From contig CAYFTG010000001.1 of assembly GCA_964346175.1 (NCBI GenBank), forward strand, positions 1 through 64,000: a stretch of DNA of 64,000 bases, given 5' to 3'. This DNA is from DTU032 sp964346175 (GTDB lineage Bacteria > Bacillota > Clostridia > Saccharofermentanales > DTU023). A program made the translations under genes and the position numbers. Shown here in pieces: positions 1-7,462 of this stretch. Each line of letters begins with the position of its first letter. Positions within the stretch are counted from its first letter, which is position 1. The notes under the pieces are model-generated. The model was not told the DNA's origin and did no database searches. It saw only the letters and a program-made list of their open reading frames with translations.

Positions 1-223
1 TTATTTTGGCCAAGCTGCCCAGCGGAGGCTGCTCCAAGTTATCAGGAAAATAAATCGTAATCAAGTCACCGATCTGCTGAGAGAATTCGTTCTTCGACAC
101 AATCAAATAGGAATTCGAATGCAGTCGAACAGCTTCGATTTCAGTTTTGTCTGAATTACAACTAATCAGACCTCCGGCCAGAAGTAGTACGAGAACAAGA
201 ACGAGCAGTTTTTTGGAACGCAT
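1..223 (-). CDS. Putative lipoprotein, N-terminal part (runs off window)
   Basis: The minus-strand reading frame opens with ATG at 223 and stays open to the window edge, giving 74 codons. The SD GAGGTG lies 5 nt upstream. The first 22 residues are a lipoprotein signal: MRSKK, a hydrophobic Leu/Val stretch, then the lipobox LISC, so the mature protein would begin at Cys22 and be lipid-anchored on the cell surface. The visible mature part has no domain I recognise, and the C-terminus lies outside the window, so function is unknown. Confidence 0.7.
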   Translation of the reverse strand, partial: MRSKKLLVLVLVLLLAGGLISCNSDKTEIEAVRLHSNSYLIVSKNEFSQQIGDLITIYFPDNLEQPPLGSLAKI

Positions 224-428
224 TTTTCACCTCAATGATCAGGATGGGAATTTAACCTGCCGGACTATATTTTTCATTATATTCCATTGCTTTCTCGCTG
301 CCTACTCCATAAGTAACAAATTCAACGAAATAACCCTAAGGCTTTGCTAAGTATCAGCAAATCTAGCTGATACTCCGTTCAGCGAAATTACATGCGATAC
401 CATCCTTTTATTTCTGCCTTATATACGT

Positions 429-434
429 TAGAAT
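429..434 (+). promoter_or_regulatory. Candidate -10 element for the SRP RNA
   Basis: TAGAAT sits about 23 nt before the start of the SRP RNA terminal stem, within TACGTTAGAAT. The same 11 bases recur at 38541-38551 before lpdA, and a one-base variant contains the upp -10 on the minus strand. I see no good -35 at 17-18 bp spacing (only TTTTAT at 406-411), so this rests mainly on position and recurrence. The rest of 224-456 holds no gene that I can see. Confidence 0.35.
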
Positions 435-456
435 AAACGAGAAAAGCACACGGATC

Positions 457-597
457 GCCGCGTCTGAGTCGCAACGGATCGTGGGTCCCGTGCGATGGGG
501 CCCGTGAACCCCGTCAGGTCCGGAAGGAAGCAGCGGTAAGCGATCAACCATATGTGCCGCGGGGAAGCCTGCCTCGGTTGTGACTCAGAGGCGGCGG
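457..597 (+). ncRNA. ffs: Bacterial signal recognition particle RNA (4.5S/scRNA)
   Basis: The conserved SRP domain-IV core AGGTCCGGAAGGAAGCAG is present near 517-534. The ends pair in a long terminal stem: GCCGCGTCTGAGTC (457-470) with GACTCAGAGGCGGC (582-595). Six T residues follow at 598-603, so the terminal stem itself probably forms part of the terminator. The RNA binds Ffh and helps target membrane proteins. At about 140 nt it is shorter than the roughly 270-nt Bacillus scRNA. The mature 5' end could begin somewhat upstream of 457. The order SRP RNA-dnaX-ebfC-recR is conserved in many Firmicutes. Confidence 0.93.
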
Positions 598-620
598 TTT
601 TTTATGGAATCGAGGTCAAC

Positions 621-2375
621 TTGTCCACTACCGAGAAATTGGCACTCTATCGTCAATGGCGTCCGCAAAATTTCCGCGATGTTGTAGCTCAAAAGCAAGT
701 AGTTTTACCTTTGCAGCAAAGTGTACGCAGCGGGAGATTTGCTCATGCCTTTTTGTTCAGCGGCACTAGAGGCACAGGGAAAACATCCCTTGCGAAGATT
801 TTTGCCAAGGCCATCAATTGTCTTAATCCGGATGACGGCAATCCCTGTAATGAATGCGAAACCTGTCTGGCTGCAAACAGCGGCTCGCTGATGGATATTC
901 AGGAAATTGACGCCGCTTCTAATAACGGGGTCGACGACGTTAGGCGACTGACGTCTGAGATAATCTTCACACCGGTTTTAGCCAAATACAAAGTCTATAT
1001 AATAGACGAGGCGCATATGCTCTCACAGCAGGCTTTCAATGCCCTATTGAAAACACTGGAAGAGCCGCCTGCACATGCCGTTTTCATTCTGGCGACAACG
1101 GAACCACATCGCATTCCCGCTACAATTATGTCTCGCTGCCAGCACTACGAATTCAGGCGCATCAGCCAAGCGGACATTGTTCAACGCCTGCGCACAATAG
1201 CGGACGAACTTAGTCTCAGCATTACTGATGATGCTCTAGCTGTTATTGCCCAGCTGGCAAATGGCGGCATGAGGGATGCTATCAGCCTCTTAGATCAGCT
1301 GCGCCAGATTCCTGGTGATATAGTACGCGATGATGTTCTGCAAATGGCGGGTCGCGTTCCAGACCAATTTCTTCACACGGTAGCTGCATCTATTCTGGAT
1401 TATGATCCGGATGCCTTGCTGCGCTCCATCCAAGAGCTGCTCATGAGTGGCAGGGACCTGACTCGCTTCTTACTAGATCTCTCTTCATATATGAGGAATC
1501 TCTTGATTGTAAAAGTCTCTCGCAATCCGAAAGAACTGATCCAAATGACAAGTGCCGGACTTAAGCAGCTAAGTATACTCGCTGATCAATCCTCCAGCGA
1601 TTTGATAAGTGAGAGCATTGCTTCACTGGCGCGTCTCAGCTCTGAACTCCGTTTCTCTCCTGATATTCGCACAAGTCTGGAAATCGGTTTACTGGCACTA
1701 GCTGCCCGTTTGCGGGATACTTTTGGCGAAGCGAAATCGGAAATTCGAGAAGTTCGTTCTAAACAAGAGGTACGAAGCGAAGCGCCGGTAGCAGATGCAG
1801 AAGCGATTGCTGAGCCGCGTGCTGCGGATCCGCCTGCCGTGGCTGCCCAAACCGAAGCAGCTACAGAAGCCGCTATTATCGGTAAAGAGGAAAGAATACA
1901 AGAATCCGAGCTGCCAGCAGCGAAGGCAACACCCCCAGTCGAGCCGGAAGTAAAGCTTGACCAGGCAAAGCCGGATCCGGCTTCACTCTCTACCCAGGCC
2001 TACGAAGATGAAACTTTACGGATCTGGCAGAACGCTCTGGAAGCGATCAAAGAAGAGCACATGATGGATCTCTCCTTGATGGCGCGACCTGCTAAAGTAA
2101 GTCGAAAAGGCAACGTCTGGACTCTGCTCTTTGACCACTCTTTAAAAGGTCAATACGCTTGCATTAATGAAGCTGATTCGCAAGCCACAATCCGCAGAAT
2201 CTTGTCGGAACTCCTAAACGAAAGCATTCAATTGAATGTCATTTTGGAAGATGAGGCCAGTGCTGATGCTGTTACAGCTGAAGAAGACTGGATGTTAAAA
2301 TTAAAAAGAATTACAGATAAAAGATCAATCCCTCTTCACATTGACGAGGAATTATTAAACGGAGGTACACAATAA
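621..2375 (+). CDS. dnaX: DNA polymerase III subunit gamma/tau
   Basis: AAA+ clamp-loader ATPase that loads the sliding clamp and organises the replisome. I place the start at TTG 621, because GAGGT lies 4 nt before it and the family N-terminus (ALYRQWRPQNF) follows at once; this gives 584 aa. An in-frame ATG at 552 lies inside the SRP RNA and is rejected. Visible motifs are Walker A GTRGTGKT (about 48-55), zinc ligands Cys67, 76, 79 and 82, DEAH 129-132, sensor 1 ATTEPHR, the SRC arginine finger (about 171-173) and sensor 2 GGMRDAIS. Residues about 370-480 are an Ala/Glu/Pro-rich linker, followed by a tau-like C-terminal domain. No programmed frameshift is evident. The stop overlaps the ebfC start by 1 nt. 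Confidence 0.96.
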   Translation: MSTTEKLALYRQWRPQNFRDVVAQKQVVLPLQQSVRSGRFAHAFLFSGTRGTGKTSLAKIFAKAINCLNPDDGNPCNECETCLAANSGSLMDIQEIDAASNNGVDDVRRLTSEIIFTPVLAKYKVYIIDEAHMLSQQAFNALLKTLEEPPAHAVFILATTEPHRIPATIMSRCQHYEFRRISQADIVQRLRTIADELSLSITDDALAVIAQLANGGMRDAISLLDQLRQIPGDIVRDDVLQMAGRVPDQFLHTVAASILDYDPDALLRSIQELLMSGRDLTRFLLDLSSYMRNLLIVKVSRNPKELIQMTSAGLKQLSILADQSSSDLISESIASLARLSSELRFSPDIRTSLEIGLLALAARLRDTFGEAKSEIREVRSKQEVRSEAPVADAEAIAEPRAADPPAVAAQTEAATEAAIIGKEERIQESELPAAKATPPVEPEVKLDQAKPDPASLSTQAYEDETLRIWQNALEAIKEEHMMDLSLMARPAKVSRKGNVWTLLFDHSLKGQYACINEADSQATIRRILSELLNESIQLNVILEDEASADAVTAEEDWMLKLKRITDKRSIPLHIDEELLNGGTQ

Positions 2376-2740
2376 TGGCAAAAGGACGAGGCGGATATCG
2401 GGGCGGTGGCAGACCGCGCGGTGGTGGTGGAAACCAAATGGACCAGCTGATGCGCCAAGCTCAGAAAATGCAAGAAGAACTAGCCAAGGCCCAAGAGGAA
2501 ACAGCTGAGATGACGGCTGAATCTACTTCAGGCGGCGGCGTTGTACGCGCTCTTGTCGGCGGAAGTCATCAGGTGCTCGAACTCGAGATCAATCCTGACG
2601 TTGTCGACGCAGAGGACGTAGAGATGCTGCAAGATCTGATCAGCGCCGCAATCAACGACGCGATGCGCCAGCTCGATGAAAAGGTGGAAGCTCGCATGTC
2701 ACAGGTCACAGGTGGTGACTTGAACTTCCCGGGTTTTTAA
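2375..2740 (+). CDS. ebfC: YbaB/EbfC family nucleoid-associated protein
   Basis: Small DNA-binding protein (121 aa) of the YbaB/EbfC family, known to form tweezer-like dimers and to sit between dnaX and recR in many bacteria. GGAGGT at 2361-2366 precedes ATG 2375, which overlaps the dnaX stop in TAATG, so the two are translationally coupled. The core from MDQLMRQAQKMQEEL through the ELEINPDVV region to the C-terminus matches the family. The first 20 residues are an unusual Gly/Arg-rich extension (GRGGYRGGGRPRGGGG) that looks like a disordered, possibly nucleic-acid-binding tail. Confidence 0.93.
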   Translation: MAKGRGGYRGGGRPRGGGGNQMDQLMRQAQKMQEELAKAQEETAEMTAESTSGGGVVRALVGGSHQVLELEINPDVVDAEDVEMLQDLISAAINDAMRQLDEKVEARMSQVTGGDLNFPGF

Positions 2741-2743
2741 AAC

Positions 2744-3349
2744 ATGGCAATGCGCTTTAGTCCTGCAATCACTCGCTTGATTGCGGAGTTTAATAAACTG
2801 CCGGGCGTAGGAGCTAAAACAGCTCAACGCCTGGCATTTCACATACTGGCCCAGGATAAGGAACAGGCACTGGCCTTGGCTGATGCAATCAAGGACGCCA
2901 AAGACGATGTCACGCTCTGCTCTAACTGCTGCAATCTAACTGAAGATGATCCTTGTGAGATCTGCAGTTCACACAAGCGGGATCGCACTGTCGTTTGCGT
3001 CGTGGAAAACCCTAGAGACGTAGCCGTGATGGAGCGTGTCCAGAATTATGACGGACTCTACCATGTTTTGCACGGTGCTATTTCCCCGATGGAGGATATT
3101 GGACCGGAGGATATTAAGCTGCGTGAGCTCTTGCAAAGATTGCAGGAACATCAGGAAATAAGTGAAATTATTCTAGCTTTGAATCCCAGTATTGAGGGGG
3201 AAGCGACGGCACTTTATATTGCCAGGCTTTTACATAAGACAGGAATTAAGACCACCCAGCTATCTCACGGGATTCCGATGGGGGCGGACTTGGAATACGC
3301 TGATGCGGAAACTCTAAGTAGAGCTTTAAGAAACAGACAGGAGCTGTAG
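2744..3349 (+). CDS. recR: Recombination protein RecR
   Basis: RecR (201 aa, family about 198) acts with RecO and RecF in loading RecA at gaps. Visible are the helix-hairpin-helix region LPGVGAKTAQRLA (19-31), a C4 zinc finger (Cys59, 62, 71, 74) and the Toprim segment VVCVVENPRDVAVME (83-97). The gene begins 3 nt after the ebfC stop with no strong SD, which suggests coupling to upstream translation. A second ATG lies two codons in, so the start could be 2750. Confidence 0.95.
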   Translation: MAMRFSPAITRLIAEFNKLPGVGAKTAQRLAFHILAQDKEQALALADAIKDAKDDVTLCSNCCNLTEDDPCEICSSHKRDRTVVCVVENPRDVAVMERVQNYDGLYHVLHGAISPMEDIGPEDIKLRELLQRLQEHQEISEIILALNPSIEGEATALYIARLLHKTGIKTTQLSHGIPMGADLEYADAETLSRALRNRQEL

Positions 3350-3354
3350 AAGCT

Positions 3355-4590
3355 ATGAAAAAGATTTCGATTGATAACGAAGGACTGCGCGAACGGTTTA
3401 GCCGTTATATTGCCATCGATACCCGCGCAAATCCTCAAAACAGTCAGGTAACACCCAGCAGTCCAGGTCAGCTTGAGCTGGCGTGCCTACTTCATCAGGA
3501 GCTGCAGGATCTGGGCTTAGATGCCTACTTGGACGAGGAGCATGCATACGTTTATGGGCACTTAGCCGGCAACAAGGTCAATTTGCCGACGATCGGTTTT
3601 CTGGCTCATATTGATACTGCCCCGGACATGCCCGGAGTCACTACAGAACCGCAGGTCTTCACTTACGAGGGCGGAGACATTCGCTTGAATGATGAGTTCA
3701 GCATTGAAGTAGACAGCTTCCCGTTCCTGAATGACTTGATTGGAGAAGAAATAATCACTAGTGACGGCACTGCTTTGCTGGGTGCTGACAATAAGGCGGG
3801 CATCGTCGCCATCATGGAGGCAGTGAGCTATTTGATAGCGCACCCTGAAATTGAACGGGGCGATATAGCGGTGGCCTTCACGCCCGATGAGGAAATCGGG
3901 CATGGTGCCTCTTTACTTGATCTGGATCGCTTTGGCGCTGACTTTGCTTACACAATGGACGGTGGCCCTATCGGCGATTTCAACTATGAAACTTTCAATG
4001 CGGCTAGTGCCAAGATCAAAATCCAAGGTCGCAATGTTCATCCCGGCACAGCCAAGCACACAATGATCCATGCCGCGTTGATCGGCATGGAATTGCAGAG
4101 CTTATTACCTGTTGGTGAAAGGCCGGAGTGGACAGACGGACATGATGGTTTTTATCTTCTCACCGATTTCAGCGGCACAGTAGAAGAGGCTCATCTTGAA
4201 TATATTATTCGCGATCATGACAAGGAATTATTCCTGCAAAAGAAGGAATTGCTGGCAGACATCGTCAACTTCCTAAATAAAAAATATGGACAGCGACTTA
4301 GCCTCGAGATCGAAGATTCCTACTACAACATGCTTGATGTGATTCAGGACTCTACACACGTCATTGACCTGGCTCGAGCAGCCATGAAAGACTTGGAGAT
4401 CGAGATTGAGGAAAGCCCGATTAGGGGTGGAACCGATGGTGCTCAGCTGACTTATCGCGGGCTACCCTGTCCCAACATTTTTGTTGGGGGCTACAATTAT
4501 CACGGTCGATATGAATTGGTGCTGACGCGCGGTATGGCTCTGGCCGCTTCCGTAATTGTAAAAATTGCCGAGATGAACGCAGCTCAATAA
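3355..4590 (+). CDS. pepT: Peptidase T (tripeptide aminopeptidase)
   Basis: Cytoplasmic dizinc M20B aminopeptidase that removes N-terminal residues from tripeptides; 411 aa, full length. Metal and catalytic motifs are visible: HIDTAPDMPG (His85, Asp87), GADNKAG (Asp145), TPDEEIGHG (Glu179/180), TMDGG (Asp202), the dimer-domain VHPGTAK, and YNYHGRYE near the C-terminus (His383). AGGAG lies about 11 nt before ATG and the gene follows recR after 5 nt, so it is probably the last gene of the dnaX operon. A terminator follows at 4618-4652. Confidence 0.95.
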   Translation: MKKISIDNEGLRERFSRYIAIDTRANPQNSQVTPSSPGQLELACLLHQELQDLGLDAYLDEEHAYVYGHLAGNKVNLPTIGFLAHIDTAPDMPGVTTEPQVFTYEGGDIRLNDEFSIEVDSFPFLNDLIGEEIITSDGTALLGADNKAGIVAIMEAVSYLIAHPEIERGDIAVAFTPDEEIGHGASLLDLDRFGADFAYTMDGGPIGDFNYETFNAASAKIKIQGRNVHPGTAKHTMIHAALIGMELQSLLPVGERPEWTDGHDGFYLLTDFSGTVEEAHLEYIIRDHDKELFLQKKELLADIVNFLNKKYGQRLSLEIEDSYYNMLDVIQDSTHVIDLARAAMKDLEIEIEESPIRGGTDGAQLTYRGLPCPNIFVGGYNYHGRYELVLTRGMALAASVIVKIAEMNAAQ

Positions 4591-4617
4591 TTGTCGCGCC
4601 GTAAAAAAATTAAACTT

Positions 4618-4652
4618 AAAAAAAGATGGTCGTGTTTGCGGCCATCTTTTTA
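4618..4652 (+). terminator. Bidirectional terminator between pepT and divIC
   Basis: GATGGTCG (4625-4632) pairs with CGGCCATC (4639-4646), one G-U pair, around a 6-nt loop. There are T residues on the 3' side and a run of A on the 5' side, so it can end pepT on the plus strand and divIC on the minus strand. Confidence 0.85.
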
Positions 4653-4671
4653 CTTAGTCTAATTAAAAACT

Positions 4672-4980
4672 TTACTTACTGATAATTAGTGTATCTTCAG
4701 GGCGACACATGCCCAGATAATCGCGAGCAATACTTTCAATAAATTCATCTGAGTCAAGCATCTCATATTGTCTGCTCAAGTCATCATACTCCTGATGAAG
4801 TGAATCCATCTGACGCTGCAGTTGCTCTTCTTCCAAACTTAGTCGCTGAAACTCTTCTTCCTGTTGAAAGTACAGATTAGTACAGACTGCCGTTACAAGC
4901 ACGATCATCACGCCCAGACAAATGCGTAAAAGGTAAGCACGGGTAGAACGATTTCTCGATTTTGTTTTTTCTCTCGCCAT
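4672..4980 (-). CDS. divIC: Septum formation initiator DivIC/FtsB-like protein
   Basis: Bitopic division protein of 102 aa. A basic N-terminal tail (1-17) is followed by one membrane segment (about 18-38), then a Glu/Gln-rich coiled coil (about 40-75), then the family C-terminal motif around IARDYLGMCRPEDTLI. In Firmicutes DivIC acts with DivIB and FtsL at the septum. It is the third gene of mazG-rqcP-divIC, transcribed leftward. In Bacillus, yabP and yabQ lie between rqcP and divIC; here that interval is only about 140 bp and has no ORF. Confidence 0.88.
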   Translation of the reverse strand: MAREKTKSRNRSTRAYLLRICLGVMIVLVTAVCTNLYFQQEEEFQRLSLEEEQLQRQMDSLHQEYDDLSRQYEMLDSDEFIESIARDYLGMCRPEDTLIISK

Positions 4981-5122
4981 ACCTGATCTCCTGTCGTACT
5001 GACATCTACTCTAATTTATAGTTATGCTAATCGAGTTTGTTCGGTTTTGCAAGAGCTAATGTTGAAATTATTTGAATTTTAATAAAAATACATCTCTATG
5101 TTACTAAAATGTTATCTACTTT

Positions 5123-5371
5123 CTACTCGTTCTCCAATAATTCATACAGATTCTCTGCCTCTTCCTTGCGTGCTGCGGGACGCAACTCGAGAACTCGCAC
5201 GCGGGTTTTCCCTTGTCCGAATCCAATTTCCAGGATATCTCCGACCTTTAACTCCGTACCTGCTTTGGCTCTCACGCCGTTGACAGTAATGCGACCCGCA
5301 TCGGCAATCTCCTTGGCTACTGTGCGGCGCTTGACGATGCGCGACACTTTTAAATACTTATCCAATCTCAT
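5123..5371 (-). CDS. rqcP: S4-domain RNA-binding protein RqcP (YabO)
   Basis: 82-aa protein that is essentially one S4 domain: [20 protein letters not shown], then the [10 protein letters not shown] turn and a K.GDILEI strand. The Bacillus homologue RqcP binds stalled 50S subunits and works with RqcH in tagging nascent chains with alanine. The start is ATG 5371, set by AGGAGG 7 nt upstream; a longer frame reaching into mazG is an artefact. The start overlaps the mazG stop by 14 nt, so the two are coupled. The order mazG-rqcP matches Bacillus yabN-yabO. Confidence 0.9.
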   Translation of the reverse strand: MRLDKYLKVSRIVKRRTVAKEIADAGRITVNGVRAKAGTELKVGDILEIGFGQGKTRVRVLELRPAARKEEAENLYELLENE

Positions 5372-6233
5372 TTTTATCCTCCTGACGTTCTCGTCTCTTG
5401 GCCTCGTCCCAGAAGCTGTCCAGCTCTTCCAGAGACAGACCTGCGTCCAAATCCTGACCCGCTTCTGCTGCAATCTCCTCCATGCTTTGAAAGCGACGGA
5501 TAAAAGACTCCGAGCAAGCGGAGAGGGCAGACTCCGGCTCAATTTTATTTAGACGTAAGTAATTAACTACTGCAAAAAGTAGATCACCGGCTTCAGCCTG
5601 GACAGCACGTTCCACTTCTTTATCTGAGGAAGGCACTTCGCTCTCTTCACGCCTGGCCAGCTCCTGCTCCAACTCGGCCAATTCTTCCTGCATCTTAGCT
5701 CTAGCCCCTTGGGCAGATGGCCAGTCGAAGCCGATCTTGGCAGCTCGCTTTTGCAATTTAGCAGCTCTCATCAAGGCAGGCATGGAGCGTGGTACGTCGG
5801 TGAGCATTTGTGACGTCTTGTCATAATTACGTTCCAACTTTTTGTTTTTGGTCCAAGTATCCAAGCCTTCCTCTGCTGTTAGAGCGCAGTCATCTCCGAA
5901 GAGATGTGTATGGCGCGAAATCAGCTTTTTACTGATACCGCTCACCACATCCGAATAGTTAAAGGCCCCGCGTTCCTCTGCCAATTGAGCGTGAAAAACG
6001 ACCTGCATCAGTACGTCGCCCAACTCTTCACAGAGCTTCGCATCATCACGGCACTGGATGGCGTCGACAGCTTCGTAAGCTTCCTCCAGCATATTTTCTT
6101 GAATACTCTCGTGGTCTTGAGCACGATCCCAAGGACAGCCATCTTCGCTGCGCAAAAAAGCCATCAGCTTCAGTAAGTCTTTGGTATCGAATCTATCCTG
6201 CTCTTGAAATTCCTTATCTCTCGGATCAAGCAT
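5358..6233 (-). CDS. mazG: Nucleoside triphosphate pyrophosphohydrolase MazG
   Basis: All-alpha NTP pyrophosphohydrolase that cleaves (d)NTPs to NMP and PPi, thought to clean the nucleotide pool; 291 aa. The metal-binding helices are clear: [11 protein letters not shown] (33-43), [10 protein letters not shown] (50-59) and [14 protein letters not shown] (69-82). A second, weaker MazG half is seen around [15 protein letters not shown] (about 213-227). The tetrapyrrole methylase domain found in Bacillus YabN is absent. The start ATG 6233 is preceded by a purine-rich GGAAGG stretch. Confidence 0.93.
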   Translation of the reverse strand: MLDPRDKEFQEQDRFDTKDLLKLMAFLRSEDGCPWDRAQDHESIQENMLEEAYEAVDAIQCRDDAKLCEELGDVLMQVVFHAQLAEERGAFNYSDVVSGISKKLISRHTHLFGDDCALTAEEGLDTWTKNKKLERNYDKTSQMLTDVPRSMPALMRAAKLQKRAAKIGFDWPSAQGARAKMQEELAELEQELARREESEVPSSDKEVERAVQAEAGDLLFAVVNYLRLNKIEPESALSACSESFIRRFQSMEEIAAEAGQDLDAGLSLEELDSFWDEAKRRERQEDKNEIG

Positions 6234-6303
6234 TATCTATTTTCCTTCCCTGCACATCTTTAACAATCACTATGTCTCGCTAATTATACCGATCTTGGCT
6301 AGC

Positions 6304-6331
6304 TTGTGTTGTTCCGTTTTTGTTTTATAAT
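6304..6331 (+). promoter_or_regulatory. Promoter for lplA
   Basis: TTGTGT (6304-6309) and a consensus TATAAT (6326-6331) are separated by 16 bp, about 80 nt upstream of the lplA start in the divergent mazG-lplA interval. Confidence 0.55.
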
Positions 6332-6409
6332 GTTCAGCGTGTATTGCACACACACGGTATACAAATTTTACTTAAATATTTTTTATTCATCAGATATCAG
6401 GAGAAATAA

Positions 6410-7462
6410 ATGACAAAAAATCCCGTCCTGCTACTTTCAACCGACCGCACTAATCCTTGGCATAATTTGGCTCTTGAAGACTACCTTATGGGGCTCTGTA
6501 CTAGTGACGCCGATGACTCTGGTCAAAGACGCTATAGTGCCATTCTCTTCCTCTGGCAAAACGCCAACACCGTCGTGATTGGTAGAAACCAGAATGCTTG
6601 GGCCGAATGCCGCTGCACCTTGTTGGAAGAAGATGGCGGTTATCTGGCTCGCCGCAGCACAGGCGGTGGCGCAGTATATCACGATCTGGGAAATTTGAAC
6701 TTCTCGATTATTTTACCCCAATCCAAACTGGATCTGGACGAGAGCTTCAAGGTTATCTTGGATGCTGCTTTGTCCTTGGGCATACAAGCCGAGCGCAGCG
6801 GGCGCAATGACATTCTTCTGGACGGCAAAAAATTCTCCGGTAATGCTTTCCGTTTCTCTCAAGGAGTGGGTTTGCATCATGGCACTTTGATGTTTAATTC
6901 AAAGTTTGAACGCTTGATCCATTTCCTCACGGTCTCGGACGTTAAACTAAAATCCAAAGCGATCGCTTCCGTGCGTTCGCGCGTAGGAAATTTGCGGGAT
7001 GCGCAAGCTGACCTGAGCTTGTCGCAATTGTCAGAGGCGGTCAAGAAGGCCTTTGTTGCACGTTACGGACAGGATCTTGAAGTCGAGGAAGTTCAGATTG
7101 ACGAATTTGAGCGCGATGAGAAGCTGGTGGCTTTAGAGGAAAAGTATTCTTCTTGGGATTGGCGTTACGGCAAAACCGTTCCTTTCGATCTCGAAATCGA
7201 GACCGGCAGGCTGGCCTGGGGCGAGGCTCGCCTAGGTTTTGAAATCAAGGGTGGTAAGATAAAAAACCTTATCGTGTACAGCGACGCACTTGATGGCGAT
7301 TTCATCGATGATATTAGTGAAGTGTTAGTGGGTAGTAGACTTGATGCAGACGATATGGCTAATCGTCTGCATCAGATTGTCGATCAAGGAGTTGAGATCC
7401 TCACGTCTCGAGAGCAGATGGTTGAGGACCTAATAGTGGCAATACGAACTCGCATCTCCTAA
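6410..7462 (+). CDS. lplA: Lipoate-protein ligase A
   Basis: ATP-dependent ligase that joins free lipoate to lysines of E2 or GcvH proteins; 350 aa, with the catalytic domain and the C-terminal accessory domain. The lipoyl-AMP pocket motif RRSTGGGAVYHDLGNLNFS begins at residue 81, and the conserved DGKKFSGNAFR follows near 139, including the ligand lysine. AGGAG precedes the ATG. The likely partner reaction is glycine cleavage or a 2-oxoacid dehydrogenase; a lone lpdA lies at 38622. The stop codon overlaps that of the convergent downstream gene by 4 nt. Confidence 0.93.
   Translation: MTKNPVLLLSTDRTNPWHNLALEDYLMGLCTSDADDSGQRRYSAILFLWQNANTVVIGRNQNAWAECRCTLLEEDGGYLARRSTGGGAVYHDLGNLNFSIILPQSKLDLDESFKVILDAALSLGIQAERSGRNDILLDGKKFSGNAFRFSQGVGLHHGTLMFNSKFERLIHFLTVSDVKLKSKAIASVRSRVGNLRDAQADLSLSQLSEAVKKAFVARYGQDLEVEEVQIDEFERDEKLVALEEKYSSWDWRYGKTVPFDLEIETGRLAWGEARLGFEIKGGKIKNLIVYSDALDGDFIDDISEVLVGSRLDADDMANRLHQIVDQGVEILTSREQMVEDLIVAIRTRIS

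Noticed and set aside
552..620. Longer dnaX start at ATG 552
   Set aside because: It lies inside the SRP RNA and has no SD; TTG 621 has GAGGT and the family N-terminus directly after it.
2300..2345. Programmed frameshift near the end of dnaX
   Set aside because: A-rich stretches exist, but no canonical slippery site with a downstream structure is clear.
4981..5122. Remnant of yabP/yabQ
   Set aside because: No reading frame or similarity is visible in this 140-bp AT-rich spacer.
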